Positions 24,978 through 34,843 are shown, numbered from the stretch's first letter. The stretch: DNA of 64,000 nt from Burkholderia ubonensis (GCF_001718695.1 NZ_CP013422.1:1-64000); one strand, 5' to 3'. A program made the numbers and translations. The notes: generated from the sequence alone by a model not told the origin.

Positions 24978-26360
24978 TCAGGCCGGTGAAGTCAGCGGCA
25001 CGCGCGCGGCCACCACGGTGTGGCCGACCTGCGACGTGATCGTCAGCGCGCCGCCGAGCGCGTCGAGGCGTTCGCGCATGTTGCGCAGGCCGATGCCGCC
25101 GCGCGCGTCGGCCTGCGAGCGCTCGGCGTCGAACCCGCAGCCGTTGTCGGCGATGCTCAGCGTGACCGCGTGCGTCGCGACGTCGAGCGTCACCGCGGCG
25201 CGCGATGCCTGCGCATGATGCACGATGTTGCTGAGCGCTTCCTGCGCGATCCGGAACAGCGCGGTGTTGACCGCGGCGGGCAGCGGCCGCGCGCCGCTGT
25301 GCGCGACCTGCGTGTAGCCGATGTCGACGCCGCTTTCCGCGCCGAGCTCGCGCACGAGCTGGTCGAGCGCGGCCGCGAGCCCGAGATCGTCGAGCATCGC
25401 CGGCCGCAGCGCGTGCGAGATGCGCCGCACTTCGCGCAGCGTGTCGCCGAGCCGGACGACGCCGGACGCGAGCGCCTGCTCGGCCTCGGGCACGCGCGTC
25501 GCGCCGCGCTCGAAGCGCGCGAGCGCCGATTCGAGCATCAGCTTCGCCGACACCATCATCTGGCTGATGCCGTCGTGCAGCTCGCGCGACAGCCGCGCGC
25601 GCTCCTGTTCCTGCGATTCGACGACGCGCTGCGCAAGCTGCTTGAGCTTTGCATCCGCGCTGCGCGATTCGCTGACGTTCAGCACCAGCGCGCAGACGGC
25701 GATCGCCGCCGCGCCGGCCAGCGCGATCACGGTCAGCCAGCTCATCGTGCGCTCGATGTTCGCGGACGCGCGCGCGTCGATCCTCTGCAGCGCGTTGTCG
25801 ACGTCGTCGAGGTAGATGCCCGTGCCGACCATCCAGCCCCAGCGCTCGAGCGCGACGACGTAGCCGAGCTTCGGCGCGGCCCGCCCGGTCGACGGGCGCT
25901 GCCAGACGTAGCGGACGTAGCCGCCGCCGTGCGACGCGGCGTTGATCAGCTGCTGGATCGTCAGGCTGCCCTGCGGGTCGCGCATCGTCCAGAAATTGTG
26001 GCCGACCCGCTCGGGCTCGCGCGGATGCATCAGCGAATTGCCGTGCAGGTCGTACACGAAGAAATAGCCGTCGGGGCCGAAATCCATTTTCTGCAGCATC
26101 GCGAGCGCCTGCGTGCGCAGCAGCGCGTCGTCGCGCGCATTGCTGCCGCTCGCTTCGTAGAGCGGCATGATCGCGCTCGTCGCCAGGTCGACGTAATGCT
26201 TGAGCTCGACTTCCTTGCTCGACAGGTACGCGGACTGGATCGTCGCATGCTGGGTGCGCGCGAGCGACGTCGCCTGGTGGCGCACCCCGAAGCCGATGCC
26301 GGCGATCGCGACGAGAAACGGCACGATGGCCAGAAGGAAGATCTTTGCCTTGAGTCTCAT
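24978..26360 (-). CDS. Sensor histidine kinase, Cache domain and HisKA_3
   Basis: A 460-residue membrane kinase. Helix 1 (residues 6-25) and helix 2 (about 208-230) bracket a single-Cache periplasmic sensor with GPDGYFFVYDLHGNSLMHP and GWMVGTGIYLDD, a type that often binds small carboxylates. The HisKA_3 box ERARLSRELHDGISQMM has the acceptor His near 258, and the ATPase domain has IAQEALSNIVHHAQA and ADNGCGFD. The layout resembles MctS, the rhizobial monocarboxylate sensor. The ATG at 26360 is chosen over the long upstream frame because the first membrane helix begins right there. The nearby malate synthase gene makes a glyoxylate or C2-C3 acid signal plausible. Confidence 0.88.
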   Translation of the reverse strand: MRLKAKIFLLAIVPFLVAIAGIGFGVRHQATSLARTQHATIQSAYLSSKEVELKHYVDLATSAIMPLYEASGSNARDDALLRTQALAMLQKMDFGPDGYFFVYDLHGNSLMHPREPERVGHNFWTMRDPQGSLTIQQLINAASHGGGYVRYVWQRPSTGRAAPKLGYVVALERWGWMVGTGIYLDDVDNALQRIDARASANIERTMSWLTVIALAGAAAIAVCALVLNVSESRSADAKLKQLAQRVVESQEQERARLSRELHDGISQMMVSAKLMLESALARFERGATRVPEAEQALASGVVRLGDTLREVRRISHALRPAMLDDLGLAAALDQLVRELGAESGVDIGYTQVAHSGARPLPAAVNTALFRIAQEALSNIVHHAQASRAAVTLDVATHAVTLSIADNGCGFDAERSQADARGGIGLRNMRERLDALGGALTITSQVGHTVVAARVPLTSPA

Positions 26361-26476
26361 GGTGGTCCGAAGCGGGCGCGGCGGTGCGCACGCGTGCTGC
26401 GCGCGGCGGCGCGGCGAGCCGACATTGTCGGCGATTTTGCGGTGCGCGGCGACGGTCGGTGCCGGCCGGCCGCCGC

Positions 26477-28060
26477 TCAGGCGCGGCGCGGTGCGCGCTC
26501 GCCGTCGGCCGCCGTGTGCACGACGACCTGGTTGCGCCCGCTCGCCTTCGCGCGAAACAGCGCGTCGTCGGCGCGCTTCAGCGCGGCCTGGATGGTGTCG
26601 CCGCGTTCCGGATAGCAGGTCGTCACGCCGATGCTGGCGGTCAGCCGGCCGAACTCGCTGGCGTCGTGCCGGATGCCGAGCTCGTGGATGCTCGCGCGGA
26701 TCGTCTCGGCGACCGCGGCCGCGCCGCTCGCGTCCACGCCCGGCAGGATCACGACGAATTCCTCGCCGCCGTAGCGCGCCGCGTAGTCGGCCGGGCGGCG
26801 CAGGCAGCCGGCGAGGCAGCGTCCGACCGCGGCGAGCGCGTCGTCGCCGGCCTGATGGCCTTGCGTGTCGTTGTAGCGCTTGAAGTAGTCGACGTCGACG
26901 AACAGCAGCGACAGCGCATGCTGCGAGCGCGCGGCGCGGCGCCATTCGCGCTCGAGCGTGAGGTCGAGCATGCGGCGGTTGTCGAGGCCGGTGAGGCCGT
27001 CGGTGCGCGCGAGCGCCCGCAGCTCGGCTTCCGCGCGATGGCGCCTGCGCAGCTGCACGTCGAGCAGCAGCGACAGGCCGACGAAGCCGAGCGCGAGCAG
27101 CACCATCGCGGACCCGATCGGAATCGCGCGGTCGTACCACGCGGCGTAGATGTCCGATTCGGCCTCGGCGACCATGATGATCAGCGGCAGGTTGTCGAGG
27201 TGCCGGAACACGTACAGGCGCCGCACGCCGTCGATCGACGCGGTGTCGGCGAAGCTGCCGTCGTGCGCGCTCATGAAATGCTTGAACGTGCTGGCCTTGC
27301 TGATGTCGCGGCCGATGATCTTCGGGTCGTACGGCTTGCGCATCAGCATCCGGCCGTTCGTCGCGATCAGCGACATCGCGCCGCGCTCGCCGAGCGTGAG
27401 GCGCGCGAACAGGTCCTGGAAATATTCGAGCCGGATCGACATCACGGCGACGCCGCCGAACGAGCCGTCAGGCTGCGAGATGCGGCGGCTGAGCGCGATG
27501 CTCGGCGAGCCGTTGCGCAGCCGCGAATGGTAAGGGTCGCTCACGTACAGCCCGACGTCCGGATGATCGCGATGGACGGCGAAATACGCTTCGTTGGCGA
27601 AGTTGAACTTGCGCGGGATGTCGGTCTTGCCGTCGACCGCGATGTCGCCGTTCGCGTCGAGCACGTAGATGCCGCCGAGGTATTTGGCCGTGGTCGCGCG
27701 GTCGAACAGCACCTGGCGACGCACCCGCATCGGCAGATTCGCGACTGCCGGGTCGTTCGCGCCGTCGACGACCGCCTGCAGCGACAGCGAATAGATCTCG
27801 ATGTTGCGCTCGATGTCCCACGCGGCCATCAGCGCGAGGTTCTGCAGCGTGGTGCGCGCGCGCTCGCGCGCGTCGATCCGGCCCTCGTAGAGCACGATGC
27901 CGCACAGCAGGAGCAGGATCAGCGCGATCAGCAGTCCCGAGTAGAAAATCAGGTGCGGAAGCAGCGCACGGCGCACGCGAGCGACGACGCGGCCGGTCCG
28001 GCGGGATTCGCGGGGCACTGCGTAGTCGGTTTCAGCCATGGCGCATGGAACGATGGGCAT
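26477..28060 (-). CDS. Membrane diguanylate cyclase with double-Cache sensor
   Basis: A 527-residue GGDEF protein. Helix 1 (about residues 35-58) and helix 2 (about 310-335) enclose a large double-Cache periplasmic domain (FFAVHRDHP-like FAVHRDHPDVGLYVSDPY and FGGVAVMSIRLEYF). The catalytic domain starts near 355 (DGLTGLDNRRMLDLTLE) and has GGEEF with an upstream RxxD (RPAD) inhibitory site, so it is probably active and feedback-controlled. A second ATG at 28039 would shorten it by seven residues; neither start has a strong ribosome-binding site. It lies 116 bp upstream of the Cache kinase gene in the same direction. Confidence 0.88.
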   Translation of the reverse strand: MPIVPCAMAETDYAVPRESRRTGRVVARVRRALLPHLIFYSGLLIALILLLLCGIVLYEGRIDARERARTTLQNLALMAAWDIERNIEIYSLSLQAVVDGANDPAVANLPMRVRRQVLFDRATTAKYLGGIYVLDANGDIAVDGKTDIPRKFNFANEAYFAVHRDHPDVGLYVSDPYHSRLRNGSPSIALSRRISQPDGSFGGVAVMSIRLEYFQDLFARLTLGERGAMSLIATNGRMLMRKPYDPKIIGRDISKASTFKHFMSAHDGSFADTASIDGVRRLYVFRHLDNLPLIIMVAEAESDIYAAWYDRAIPIGSAMVLLALGFVGLSLLLDVQLRRRHRAEAELRALARTDGLTGLDNRRMLDLTLEREWRRAARSQHALSLLFVDVDYFKRYNDTQGHQAGDDALAAVGRCLAGCLRRPADYAARYGGEEFVVILPGVDASGAAAVAETIRASIHELGIRHDASEFGRLTASIGVTTCYPERGDTIQAALKRADDALFRAKASGRNQVVVHTAADGERAPRRA

Positions 28061-28483
28061 CGCGGCCGGACGGCGAGCCGATGCGATTATTCGTGTGACA
28101 CGTAGCTGGCGGTCCGATACGCGCCCCCGGGGCGCCCGCGCTGACGGACCATCGAAAGACGAATGCCGATCGTCGGCAATCGCATCCGGGCGAACCGATC
28201 AGATCGCGTTCGCGGATGGGTTTATTCGTGAATCGAAGGTCGTACGAATCGTGCCGCAGATGGGTCCGAGTATAACGCGCGCATCAAGTGGCGCTGAATA
28301 TGTCGCGCACCGTTGATTCGGATCAAATTGGGGTTTTAACCTCTACTTGCAAATTGCGCGCGGAAGGCAATTGGGTGACCGATTGCGCGGACGCGAGCCG
28401 CGATATTCATATTGAAAAACGGGCGGCCGAAATCGGCCACCCGTCTCGTCAAAACGCATGCGGGAAATCCCGCGTGCGGCTGC
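28061..28483. other. Intergenic region, malate synthase 3' end to cyclase promoter
   Basis: About 420 bp. The left part must hold the cyclase promoter. The stretch 28280-28420 is clearly AT-richer than average. The right end carries the glcB terminator. No gene seen. Confidence 0.5.
28414..28444 (-). terminator. Intrinsic terminator of glcB
   Basis: Inverted repeat of about ten bases with one mismatch around ACGGG-GGCC and GGCC-CCCGT, followed on the minus strand by TTTTTC, 40 bases after the malate synthase stop. Confidence 0.82.
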
Positions 28484-30658
28484 TTACGCGCTTTGCTGTT
28501 GCGCCTTGAACGCGAGCCGGAACTGGTGCAGCAGCGGCTCGGTGTAGCCGCTCGGTTGCGCGGTGCCCTGCAGCGCGAGCGCGCACGCGGCCTTGAACGC
28601 ATACGACGCATCGAAGTCGGGCGCCATCGGCCGGTAGTTCGCGTCGCCGGCGTTCTGCTGGTCGACGACGCGCGCCATCCGCTTGAACACGCCGAGCACG
28701 AAGTCCTCGGTGATCACGCCATGGCGCAGCCAGTTCGCGATGTGCTGGCTCGAGATGCGCAGCGTCGCGCGGTCTTCCATCAGGGCGACGTTGTTGATGT
28801 CGGGCACCTTCGAGCAGCCGACGCCCTGTTCGACCCAGCGCACGACGTAGCCGAGGATGCCCTGCGCGTTGTTCTCGACCTCGCGCAGGATCTCGGCTTC
28901 GCTCCATTCGGCGCGCTCGACGACCGGGATCGTCAGCAGCCCTTCGAGCAGCGCGTCGCGCTCGCCCGCGTACGGGATCTTCTCGAGTTCCTGCTGGACG
29001 GCCTGCACGTCGACCAGGTGATAGTGCAGCGCATGCAGCGTCGCGGCGGTCGGCGACGGCACCCACGCGGTGTTCGCGCCCGCGCGCGGATGGCCGATCT
29101 TCTGCTCGAGCATCGCGTGCATCAGGTCCGGCATCGCCCACATGCCCTTGCCGATCTGCGCGCGGCCGCGCAGCCCGGCGGCGAGGCCGGCGAGCACGTT
29201 GTTGCGTTCGTACGCGGTGATCCACGCCGACGTCTTCATGTCGCCCTTGCGGATCATCGGGCCCGCTTCCATCGACGAGTGCATCTCGTCGCCGGTGCGG
29301 TCGAGGAAGCCCGTGTTGATGAACGCGACACGCGCGGCGGTGGCCGCGATGCACGCGGCGAGGTTCACGCTGGTGCGGCGCTCCTCGTCCATGATGCCCA
29401 TCTTCAGCGTGTTGCGCGGCAGGCCGTACAGGTCTTCGATGCGCGCGAACAGCGTGTCGGAGAACGCGACTTCCACGGGGCCGTGCATCTTCGGCTTCAC
29501 GATGTAGATCGAGCCCGTGCGCGAGTTGCGCTTCGACTTCAGGTCGTGCAGCGCGCACAGCGTCGTGACGACGCCGTCGAGGATGCCTTCCGGAATCTCG
29601 TGGCCGTCGCGGTCGAGCACCGCGCCGTTGGTCATCAGGTGGCCGACGTTGCGGATGAACAGCAGCGAGCGGCCGTGCAGCGTCAGCGTGCCGCCGGCGG
29701 GCGTCGTGTAGTCGCGGTCGGCGTTCAGGCGGCGCGTGAAGGTCTTGCCGCCCTTCGACACTTCCTCGACGAGCGTGCCCTGCATCAGGCCGAGCCAGTT
29801 TCGGTAGAGCTGCACCTTGTCGTCCGCATCGACCGCGGCCACCGAATCCTCGCAGTCGATGATCGTGCTGACCGCCGCCTCGAGCACGACGTCCTTCACG
29901 TTCGCGACGTCGGCGCGGCCGATCGGCGCCGACGCGTCGATCTGGATCTCGATGTGCAGGCCGTTGTGCTTCAGCAGGATCGCCGACGGCGCGTCGGGCG
30001 CGCCCTGGTAGCCGGCGAATTGTTCCGGCTGCGCGAGATGCGTGACGCCCGCGTTGGTCTCGACCGCGAGCTGGCCGTCCTGCACGCGGTAGCGCAGCGC
30101 GTCGCGGTGCGAGCCGCGCGCGAGCGGCGCTGCGTTGTCGAGCACGCCGCGCGCATAGTCGATCACGCGCTGGCCGCGCGTAGGGTTGTAGGCCGCGGTG
30201 CGTTCCGCGCCGTTGTCCTCGGGCAGCGCATCGGTGCCGTACAGCGCGTCATACAGGCTGCCCCAGCGCGCGTTCGCGGCGTTCAGCGCATAGCGCGGAA
30301 TCGACAGCGGCACGACGAGCTGCGGGCCGGCTTGCTGCGCGATTTCGCTGTCGACGTTCTCGGTGGCGGCCGCGACGTTCGCGGGCGCGGGCACCAGGTA
30401 GCCGATCTGCTCGAGGAACGCGCGATACGCGGCATGGTCGCGCACCGGGCCGGGGTGCGCGCGGTGCCACGTATCGAGTTCCTGCTGCAGGCGGTCGCGT
30501 TCCGCGAGCAGTTCGCGGTTGCGCGGCGCGAGGTCGTGCACCAGCGCGGAGAAGCCGCGCCAGAATGCCGCCTTGTCGATGCCGGTGCCCGGCAGCGCTT
30601 CGTTTTCGATGAACTGGCTCAGTGCATCCGCGACTTGCAGTCCGTCATGGTCGATCAT
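28484..30658 (-). CDS. glcB: Malate synthase G
   Basis: A 724-residue monomeric malate synthase that joins glyoxylate and acetyl-CoA to malate in glyoxylate/glycolate metabolism. Signature stretches include [13 protein letters not shown], the glyoxylate/Mg region [15 protein letters not shown] near residue 335, [17 protein letters not shown] near 390 with the metal-binding Glu, and [15 protein letters not shown] near 620. The length is the usual one for type G and much longer than type A enzymes. A glcG-like open frame overlaps its start by four bases (ATGA). An intrinsic terminator closes the unit. No glcDEF or isocitrate lyase gene is adjacent. Confidence 0.97.
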   Translation of the reverse strand: MIDHDGLQVADALSQFIENEALPGTGIDKAAFWRGFSALVHDLAPRNRELLAERDRLQQELDTWHRAHPGPVRDHAAYRAFLEQIGYLVPAPANVAAATENVDSEIAQQAGPQLVVPLSIPRYALNAANARWGSLYDALYGTDALPEDNGAERTAAYNPTRGQRVIDYARGVLDNAAPLARGSHRDALRYRVQDGQLAVETNAGVTHLAQPEQFAGYQGAPDAPSAILLKHNGLHIEIQIDASAPIGRADVANVKDVVLEAAVSTIIDCEDSVAAVDADDKVQLYRNWLGLMQGTLVEEVSKGGKTFTRRLNADRDYTTPAGGTLTLHGRSLLFIRNVGHLMTNGAVLDRDGHEIPEGILDGVVTTLCALHDLKSKRNSRTGSIYIVKPKMHGPVEVAFSDTLFARIEDLYGLPRNTLKMGIMDEERRTSVNLAACIAATAARVAFINTGFLDRTGDEMHSSMEAGPMIRKGDMKTSAWITAYERNNVLAGLAAGLRGRAQIGKGMWAMPDLMHAMLEQKIGHPRAGANTAWVPSPTAATLHALHYHLVDVQAVQQELEKIPYAGERDALLEGLLTIPVVERAEWSEAEILREVENNAQGILGYVVRWVEQGVGCSKVPDINNVALMEDRATLRISSQHIANWLRHGVITEDFVLGVFKRMARVVDQQNAGDANYRPMAPDFDASYAFKAACALALQGTAQPSGYTEPLLHQFRLAFKAQQQSA

Positions 30659-30867
30659 CGTGAGTCCTCCCGGGGAATGGAAAACGCGCGCGGATCAGGC
30701 CGCGACGCTTTGTATGCCGCGCGGGCGAGCCGTGCATCCGGTCCGGACTCTACGCCGGACACACCGATCGCGCCCGCAATACGGCCGCCCGCCGTGACCG
30801 GCGCGCCGCCTTCGGGCAAGCCCGCGCGCGGCGCGCCCGGAAACGCGGTGCGGCCACTGTGGATCAT
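30655..30867 (-). pseudogene. GlcG/HbpS-like C-terminal remnant upstream of glcB
   Basis: The 70-residue frame contains LPEGGAPVTAGGRIAGAIGV followed by SGVESGPDARLARAA, which matches the C-terminal half of GlcG/HbpS-family proteins (DUF336), normally about 135-150 residues and found in glc operons beside glcB. Upstream in-frame codons continue open for about 30 residues (RAYGDMIHSG precedes the conserved part), but I cannot find the family's N-terminal half or a good start codon. Its stop overlaps the glcB ATG as ATGA, so the operon arrangement has survived. Probably a decayed gene; a short functional protein cannot be excluded. Confidence 0.5.
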
Positions 30868-31475
30868 ATCCCCATACGCGCGCGTAGCGCCCCGGGCGGC
30901 GTCAAGCCCAGGCGCGATCGTGCCCGGCGGCGCGTCAAGATCCGGTATGCGCTGACGTGCTACTGTCGTCGATCGTGCCGCCGGTGGGTGCAGCGCCTGC
31001 CTCCGCCGGTGCGCAGACCGGGGGCGAGGCCGATCGTGGCCTTCGGGCTGGCCGGCGCGACATCAGCGCGCTTCATCGCCGCATGCGGCTGTGGAGGCGG
31101 AACGATCTCTGGCTTGCGCGGTTCTACAATGCGGTGACGGCGCATCCCTTCGGTCAGGGCCGGCAGCGCTGCTGCGCGAGCATGTCCGAGTGTGCGTTGG
31201 CTGCACCTGTGAGCGCGACGAATCGCAGCGCGTCATGCGGTCGACAGCTGCCGCTGTCGTGATCAACATGATTCGCATCGAGCGGGCCGATGCGCCGCCG
31301 CCGCTGTAGCGACGAATATCGGGAAATACCGGTTGCCGCCGCAGCCGAACGGTCGGATATGTCACAATGTGAGCAATTCGATGTGCGGTTCGCCACGCTC
31401 CGTTTCGCTGTCGCGCAATGCGCACTGCGGGCGGTCGGCCGTGGTGCGCCGCCGATCCAGAAAGGAGGACGCTGC
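30868..31475. other. Intergenic region, glcB unit / nitronate monooxygenase
   Basis: About 600 bp with no convincing gene. Its left edge may contain further decayed sequence of the glcG-like gene on the minus strand. Its right edge has the strong ribosome-binding site AAAGGAGG (31461-31468) of the next gene. Confidence 0.45.
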
Positions 31476-32957
31476 ATGTCGATTCCGACGCGTGGCGACG
31501 GGCTCGACGCCCGCGCCGTAGAGATTCTGCATCGCCCCGTGTGCGACCTGCTCGGCTGTGCCTGGCCGATCGTGCTCGCGGGCATGGGCGGTGTCGCGCG
31601 GGCCGAGCTGGCGAGTGCGGTGAGCGCCGCCGGCGGGTTCGGTTTTCTCGGGATGGTGCGTGAGCCGGTCGCGTTGATCCGGCGCGAGGTCGAGCGGGTT
31701 CGCGCGGCCACCGCGCAACCGTTCGGCGTGAACCTGATTCCGGCGTCGACGCCGCGCGAACTGCTCGACGCGCAGCTCGATGCGTGCATCGAATTGCGGG
31801 TGCCGGTCGTCGCGCTGTTCTGGGACGTGATGCCGGACGTCGTGCGGCGCCTGCGCGATGCGGGCGTGCGCGTGGTTCATCAGGTCGGCTCGGTCGACGA
31901 CGCGCAGGCGGCCGACGCGGCCGGCGCGCACGCGCTGATCGTCCAGGGGCACGAGGCCGGCGGGCATGTGCGCGGCGATCGGCCGCTCGTCGAGCTGTTG
32001 CCACAGGTGGTGCGCGCGACGCGCTTGCCGGTGCTGGCCGCGGGCGGGATCGCCGACGGCGCCGACGTGGCCGCCGCCATGGCGCTCGGCGCGCAGGGCG
32101 CGGTGATCGGCACCGCGTTCATCGCGACGCACGAGTCGTTCGCGCATCCGTATCACCAGCAGCGGATCGTCGAAGGGCGCGACGGCGACACGCTGCTGAC
32201 CGACGTCTTTCACATCAACTGGCCGCGCGGCGCGCGCGTGCGCGTGTTGCCGTCGAGCGTCACGCGCGGCGAGCGCGGCGATCCGTTCGGCGACGCGCGC
32301 GTGGTGATCGGCGACGAGGAAGGGCGGCCGATCTATCTGTTCAGCACCGATTCTCCGCTGCGCACGATGACCGGCGATTTCGAGGCGATGGCGCTGTATG
32401 CGGGCACGGGCGTCGGCCGTATCCGGGCGATCGAGCCGGCCGGCGACGTGCTGCGCCGGATCGCGCTCGATGCGGCGGCGCGCCTCGGCCAAGGCACCGG
32501 CGCGGCGCGCCCGGCCGACGCGGACGCCGACCGCAGCGCGTTGCTGGCCGCGCTCGACGAACTGCTGGAAGCGGAGCGCGCGGGCGCGCGCGTCGCGTCC
32601 GGGACGGCGGCCGAGATCGACCACGATCCCGATCTCCACCGGCTGGTCGCGGGCATCCGCCTGGACGAGGCGCACTGGTGCAGCGTGCTCGTCGACGCGA
32701 TCAGGTCGCTGAACGCGACGCCGACCCGCAAGACCGGCGCGTTCTACGAAAAGGCGATGGCGATCGACGACCTTTCCGAGCGGATGGCGTTCCTGAACCG
32801 CGGCCAGCGCTGGGTCGTGCGCAAGCTGCAGGCGCTGCTGCCGACGCTGGACAACCCCGAGATCCATCACGCGCTGACGTTGATGCTCGTGTCGCACGAG
32901 AAGAACGTCGGCGCGGTCGACATGCGGCTGCGGAAGACGGGCGCGGGCCGCGCGTAG
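31476..32957 (+). CDS. Nitronate monooxygenase fused to a C-terminal DUF6306-like domain
   Basis: A 493-residue fusion. Residues about 20-340 are an FMN-dependent nitronate monooxygenase/2-nitropropane dioxygenase barrel: PIVLAGMGGVARAELASAV near 30, the catalytic-region IVQGHEAGGH near 167-176, and the phosphate-binding LPVLAAGGIADGADVA near 188. Residues about 360-490 form a helical bundle beginning LLAALDELLEAERAGARVA, with His/Asp/Glu residues spaced like a ferritin- or hemerythrin-like di-metal site and the strongly conserved-looking TGAFYEKAMAIDDLSERMAF and FLNRGQRWVVRKL. I believe this second part matches DUF6306, usually a separate protein. The fusion may couple nitronate or flavin-peroxide chemistry to a metal centre. 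Strong ribosome-binding site; stand-alone gene. Confidence 0.83.
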   Translation: MSIPTRGDGLDARAVEILHRPVCDLLGCAWPIVLAGMGGVARAELASAVSAAGGFGFLGMVREPVALIRREVERVRAATAQPFGVNLIPASTPRELLDAQLDACIELRVPVVALFWDVMPDVVRRLRDAGVRVVHQVGSVDDAQAADAAGAHALIVQGHEAGGHVRGDRPLVELLPQVVRATRLPVLAAGGIADGADVAAAMALGAQGAVIGTAFIATHESFAHPYHQQRIVEGRDGDTLLTDVFHINWPRGARVRVLPSSVTRGERGDPFGDARVVIGDEEGRPIYLFSTDSPLRTMTGDFEAMALYAGTGVGRIRAIEPAGDVLRRIALDAAARLGQGTGAARPADADADRSALLAALDELLEAERAGARVASGTAAEIDHDPDLHRLVAGIRLDEAHWCSVLVDAIRSLNATPTRKTGAFYEKAMAIDDLSERMAFLNRGQRWVVRKLQALLPTLDNPEIHHALTLMLVSHEKNVGAVDMRLRKTGAGRA

Positions 32958-33025
32958 GAATGCGCGCAGCCGCGGGCCGGCGGCGCGGTAACCGCTAGAA
33001 TTGCGGTTTTAGCCGGAATACGCCC

Positions 33026-34477
33026 ATGTCTTTTGCCTCGCTTGGCCTGATCGATCCCTTGCTGCGCAACGTGCAGGATCTCGACTACCAGACACCTACG
33101 CCGGTGCAGGTCAAGGCGATTCCCGCTGTGCTCAGTGGCAAGGACGTCATGGCCGCGGCACAGACCGGCACCGGCAAAACGGCGGGTTTTGCGCTCCCGC
33201 TGTTGCAACGGCTGGTGCAGCACGGCCCGGCGGTGTCCAGCAACCGCGCGCGCGTTCTGGTGCTGGTGCCCACGCGTGAACTGGCTGAACAAGTGCTGCA
33301 AAGCTTTATCGACTACGGCAAAGGCCTCGACTTGCGATTGCTGGCCGCCTACGGCGGTGTGAGCATCAACCCGCAGATGATGAAGTTGCGCAAAGGCGTG
33401 GATGTGCTCGTTGCCACGCCGGGCCGTTTGCTGGATCTCAATCGCCAGAACGCGGTGCAGTTCGATCAAGTCCAAACGCTGGTGCTGGATGAAGCCGACC
33501 GCATGCTGGATCTGGGCTTTGCGCGCGAACTCGACGCCGTCTTTGCCGCGTTGCCCGCTCAGCGCCAGACTCTGCTGTTCTCCGCCACGTTTAGCGATGA
33601 TATCCGCGCCATGGCGGCGGGCATTCTGCGCGGCCCGGTCAAGATCAGCGTCAGCCCGCCCAATGCCACGGCCGGCAAGATCAAGCAGTGGGTGGTGCCG
33701 GTGGATAAAAGGAACAAGCCTGACCTCTTCATGCACCTTGTGGCTGAGAACGACTGGAAGCACGCGCTGGTGTTCGTCAAAACCCGCAAAGGCGTGGATT
33801 ACCTGGCGGCCATGCTGGATGAAGCGGGCTATGCGGTCGACACGATCCACGGCGACAAACCGCAACCCGCGCGCCTGCGTGCGCTGGAGCGCTTCAAGAC
33901 GGGCGAAGTCCATATGCTGGTAGCCACCGATGTGGCTGCGCGCGGGCTGGACATCGACGACCTGCCGCTGGTGATCAACGTTGATCTGCCGATCGTGGCG
34001 CAAGACTATGTGCACCGCATCGGCCGTACCGGCCGCGCGGGAGCCAGCGGCGTGGCAGTGTCCCTGGTGTGCGCCGATGAAGCGCCGCAACTGGCCGCGA
34101 TTGAAGCGCTGATCCGGCAAACGCTGCCCCGTGAAGAAGAGCCGGGTTTTGAAGCCGAACACCGCGTGCCGCAAACCAGCGCAACGGGCCAGATCATCAA
34201 GAAACCCAAAAAGCCCAAGAAGCCCAAAGTGTTGCAGGCCGCGCCGGCCGCCAAGCCGATGCCGGGCAAGCAGGCGCGGCCGCGGAGTGGGGAAGGGAGC
34301 GGCAAGCCGGGGGCGAAGCGCGCGGGCGGCGCGGGTGCGGCAAGCGGGAAAGGCGCGAAAAGCGTGATCAGCGGCAGCCCGTTCAGCGTGCAGAAGCCGC
34401 GCGGTAAATCGGGCGGCAAGCCGGGCGGTGGTTCGGCCTCGGCGGGCAAAGCGACGGGTGGGCGCGGCAAAGGCTGA
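33026..34477 (+). CDS. rhlE: DEAD-box RNA helicase, RhlE-like
   Basis: A 483-residue ATP-dependent RNA helicase involved in RNA remodelling, ribosome assembly or degradosome function. All motifs are intact: the Q region (FASLGLIDPLLRNV), AQTGTGKTAGFALPL (Walker A), VPTRELAEQV, TPGRLLDL, VLDEADRMLDLGF (DEAD), LLFSATFS, LVFVKTRKGVDYL, ATDVAARGLDIDD and HRIGRTGRAG. The last 110 residues are basic and Lys/Gly/Pro-rich (KKPKKPKKPK near 390), an RNA-binding tail. Codon choice in the first 400 codons uses more A/T-ending codons than neighbouring genes, which hints at acquisition from another lineage. Confidence 0.94.
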   Translation: MSFASLGLIDPLLRNVQDLDYQTPTPVQVKAIPAVLSGKDVMAAAQTGTGKTAGFALPLLQRLVQHGPAVSSNRARVLVLVPTRELAEQVLQSFIDYGKGLDLRLLAAYGGVSINPQMMKLRKGVDVLVATPGRLLDLNRQNAVQFDQVQTLVLDEADRMLDLGFARELDAVFAALPAQRQTLLFSATFSDDIRAMAAGILRGPVKISVSPPNATAGKIKQWVVPVDKRNKPDLFMHLVAENDWKHALVFVKTRKGVDYLAAMLDEAGYAVDTIHGDKPQPARLRALERFKTGEVHMLVATDVAARGLDIDDLPLVINVDLPIVAQDYVHRIGRTGRAGASGVAVSLVCADEAPQLAAIEALIRQTLPREEEPGFEAEHRVPQTSATGQIIKKPKKPKKPKVLQAAPAAKPMPGKQARPRSGEGSGKPGAKRAGGAGAASGKGAKSVISGSPFSVQKPRGKSGGKPGGGSASAGKATGGRGKG

Positions 34478-34633
34478 GCCTGTTGCTGATCCGCGTTCGG
34501 GCGAAGGCTCGTACGCGTTGCGGCGGGTACATACGGGCGCAAGGTTCTTCCAGGCAGCGGCGGCAAGCCGGCTGGCCGGCCTGCCGTCGAAGTTGCGAAC
34601 CGGACCATGACAGCTAGACTGGAAGTTCCCCCC

Positions 34634-34843
34634 ATGCAAACCATCGAGGGCCACATGGCGAACATCTACGTGGTTAAAACCGGCGAGCAATTCCTCTGCA
34701 CCGGCGAGGACGGCGACATCGGCCTCGCGCCCGTGATCGAGGACGCCATGTCCTTTTTGTCCTACGACGAAGCACTCGCGGCGGCGAACGAACACGCCGA
34801 ACCGGGGTTCGAAATCCTGTCCGTCGATATGACGCGTCGCTGA
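34634..34843 (+). CDS. Small hypothetical protein
   Basis: A 69-residue protein beginning MQTIEGHMANIYVV. It has no family I recognise. ANIYVVKTGEQFLCTGEDGD at the start and ILSVDMTRR at the end look like beta-strands of a small soluble domain with an acidic middle. GGAAG sits eight bases before this ATG; starts at 34607 and 34655 are also possible. Codon use fits the genome. Nothing in the surroundings points to a role. Confidence 0.6.
   Translation: MQTIEGHMANIYVVKTGEQFLCTGEDGDIGLAPVIEDAMSFLSYDEALAAANEHAEPGFEILSVDMTRR

Noticed and set aside
24978..27140. Single 720-residue protein fusing the Cache kinase to upstream sequence
   Set aside because: The first 260 residues are an Arg/Ala-rich shadow of the upstream diguanylate cyclase; the kinase's own first membrane helix begins at 26360.
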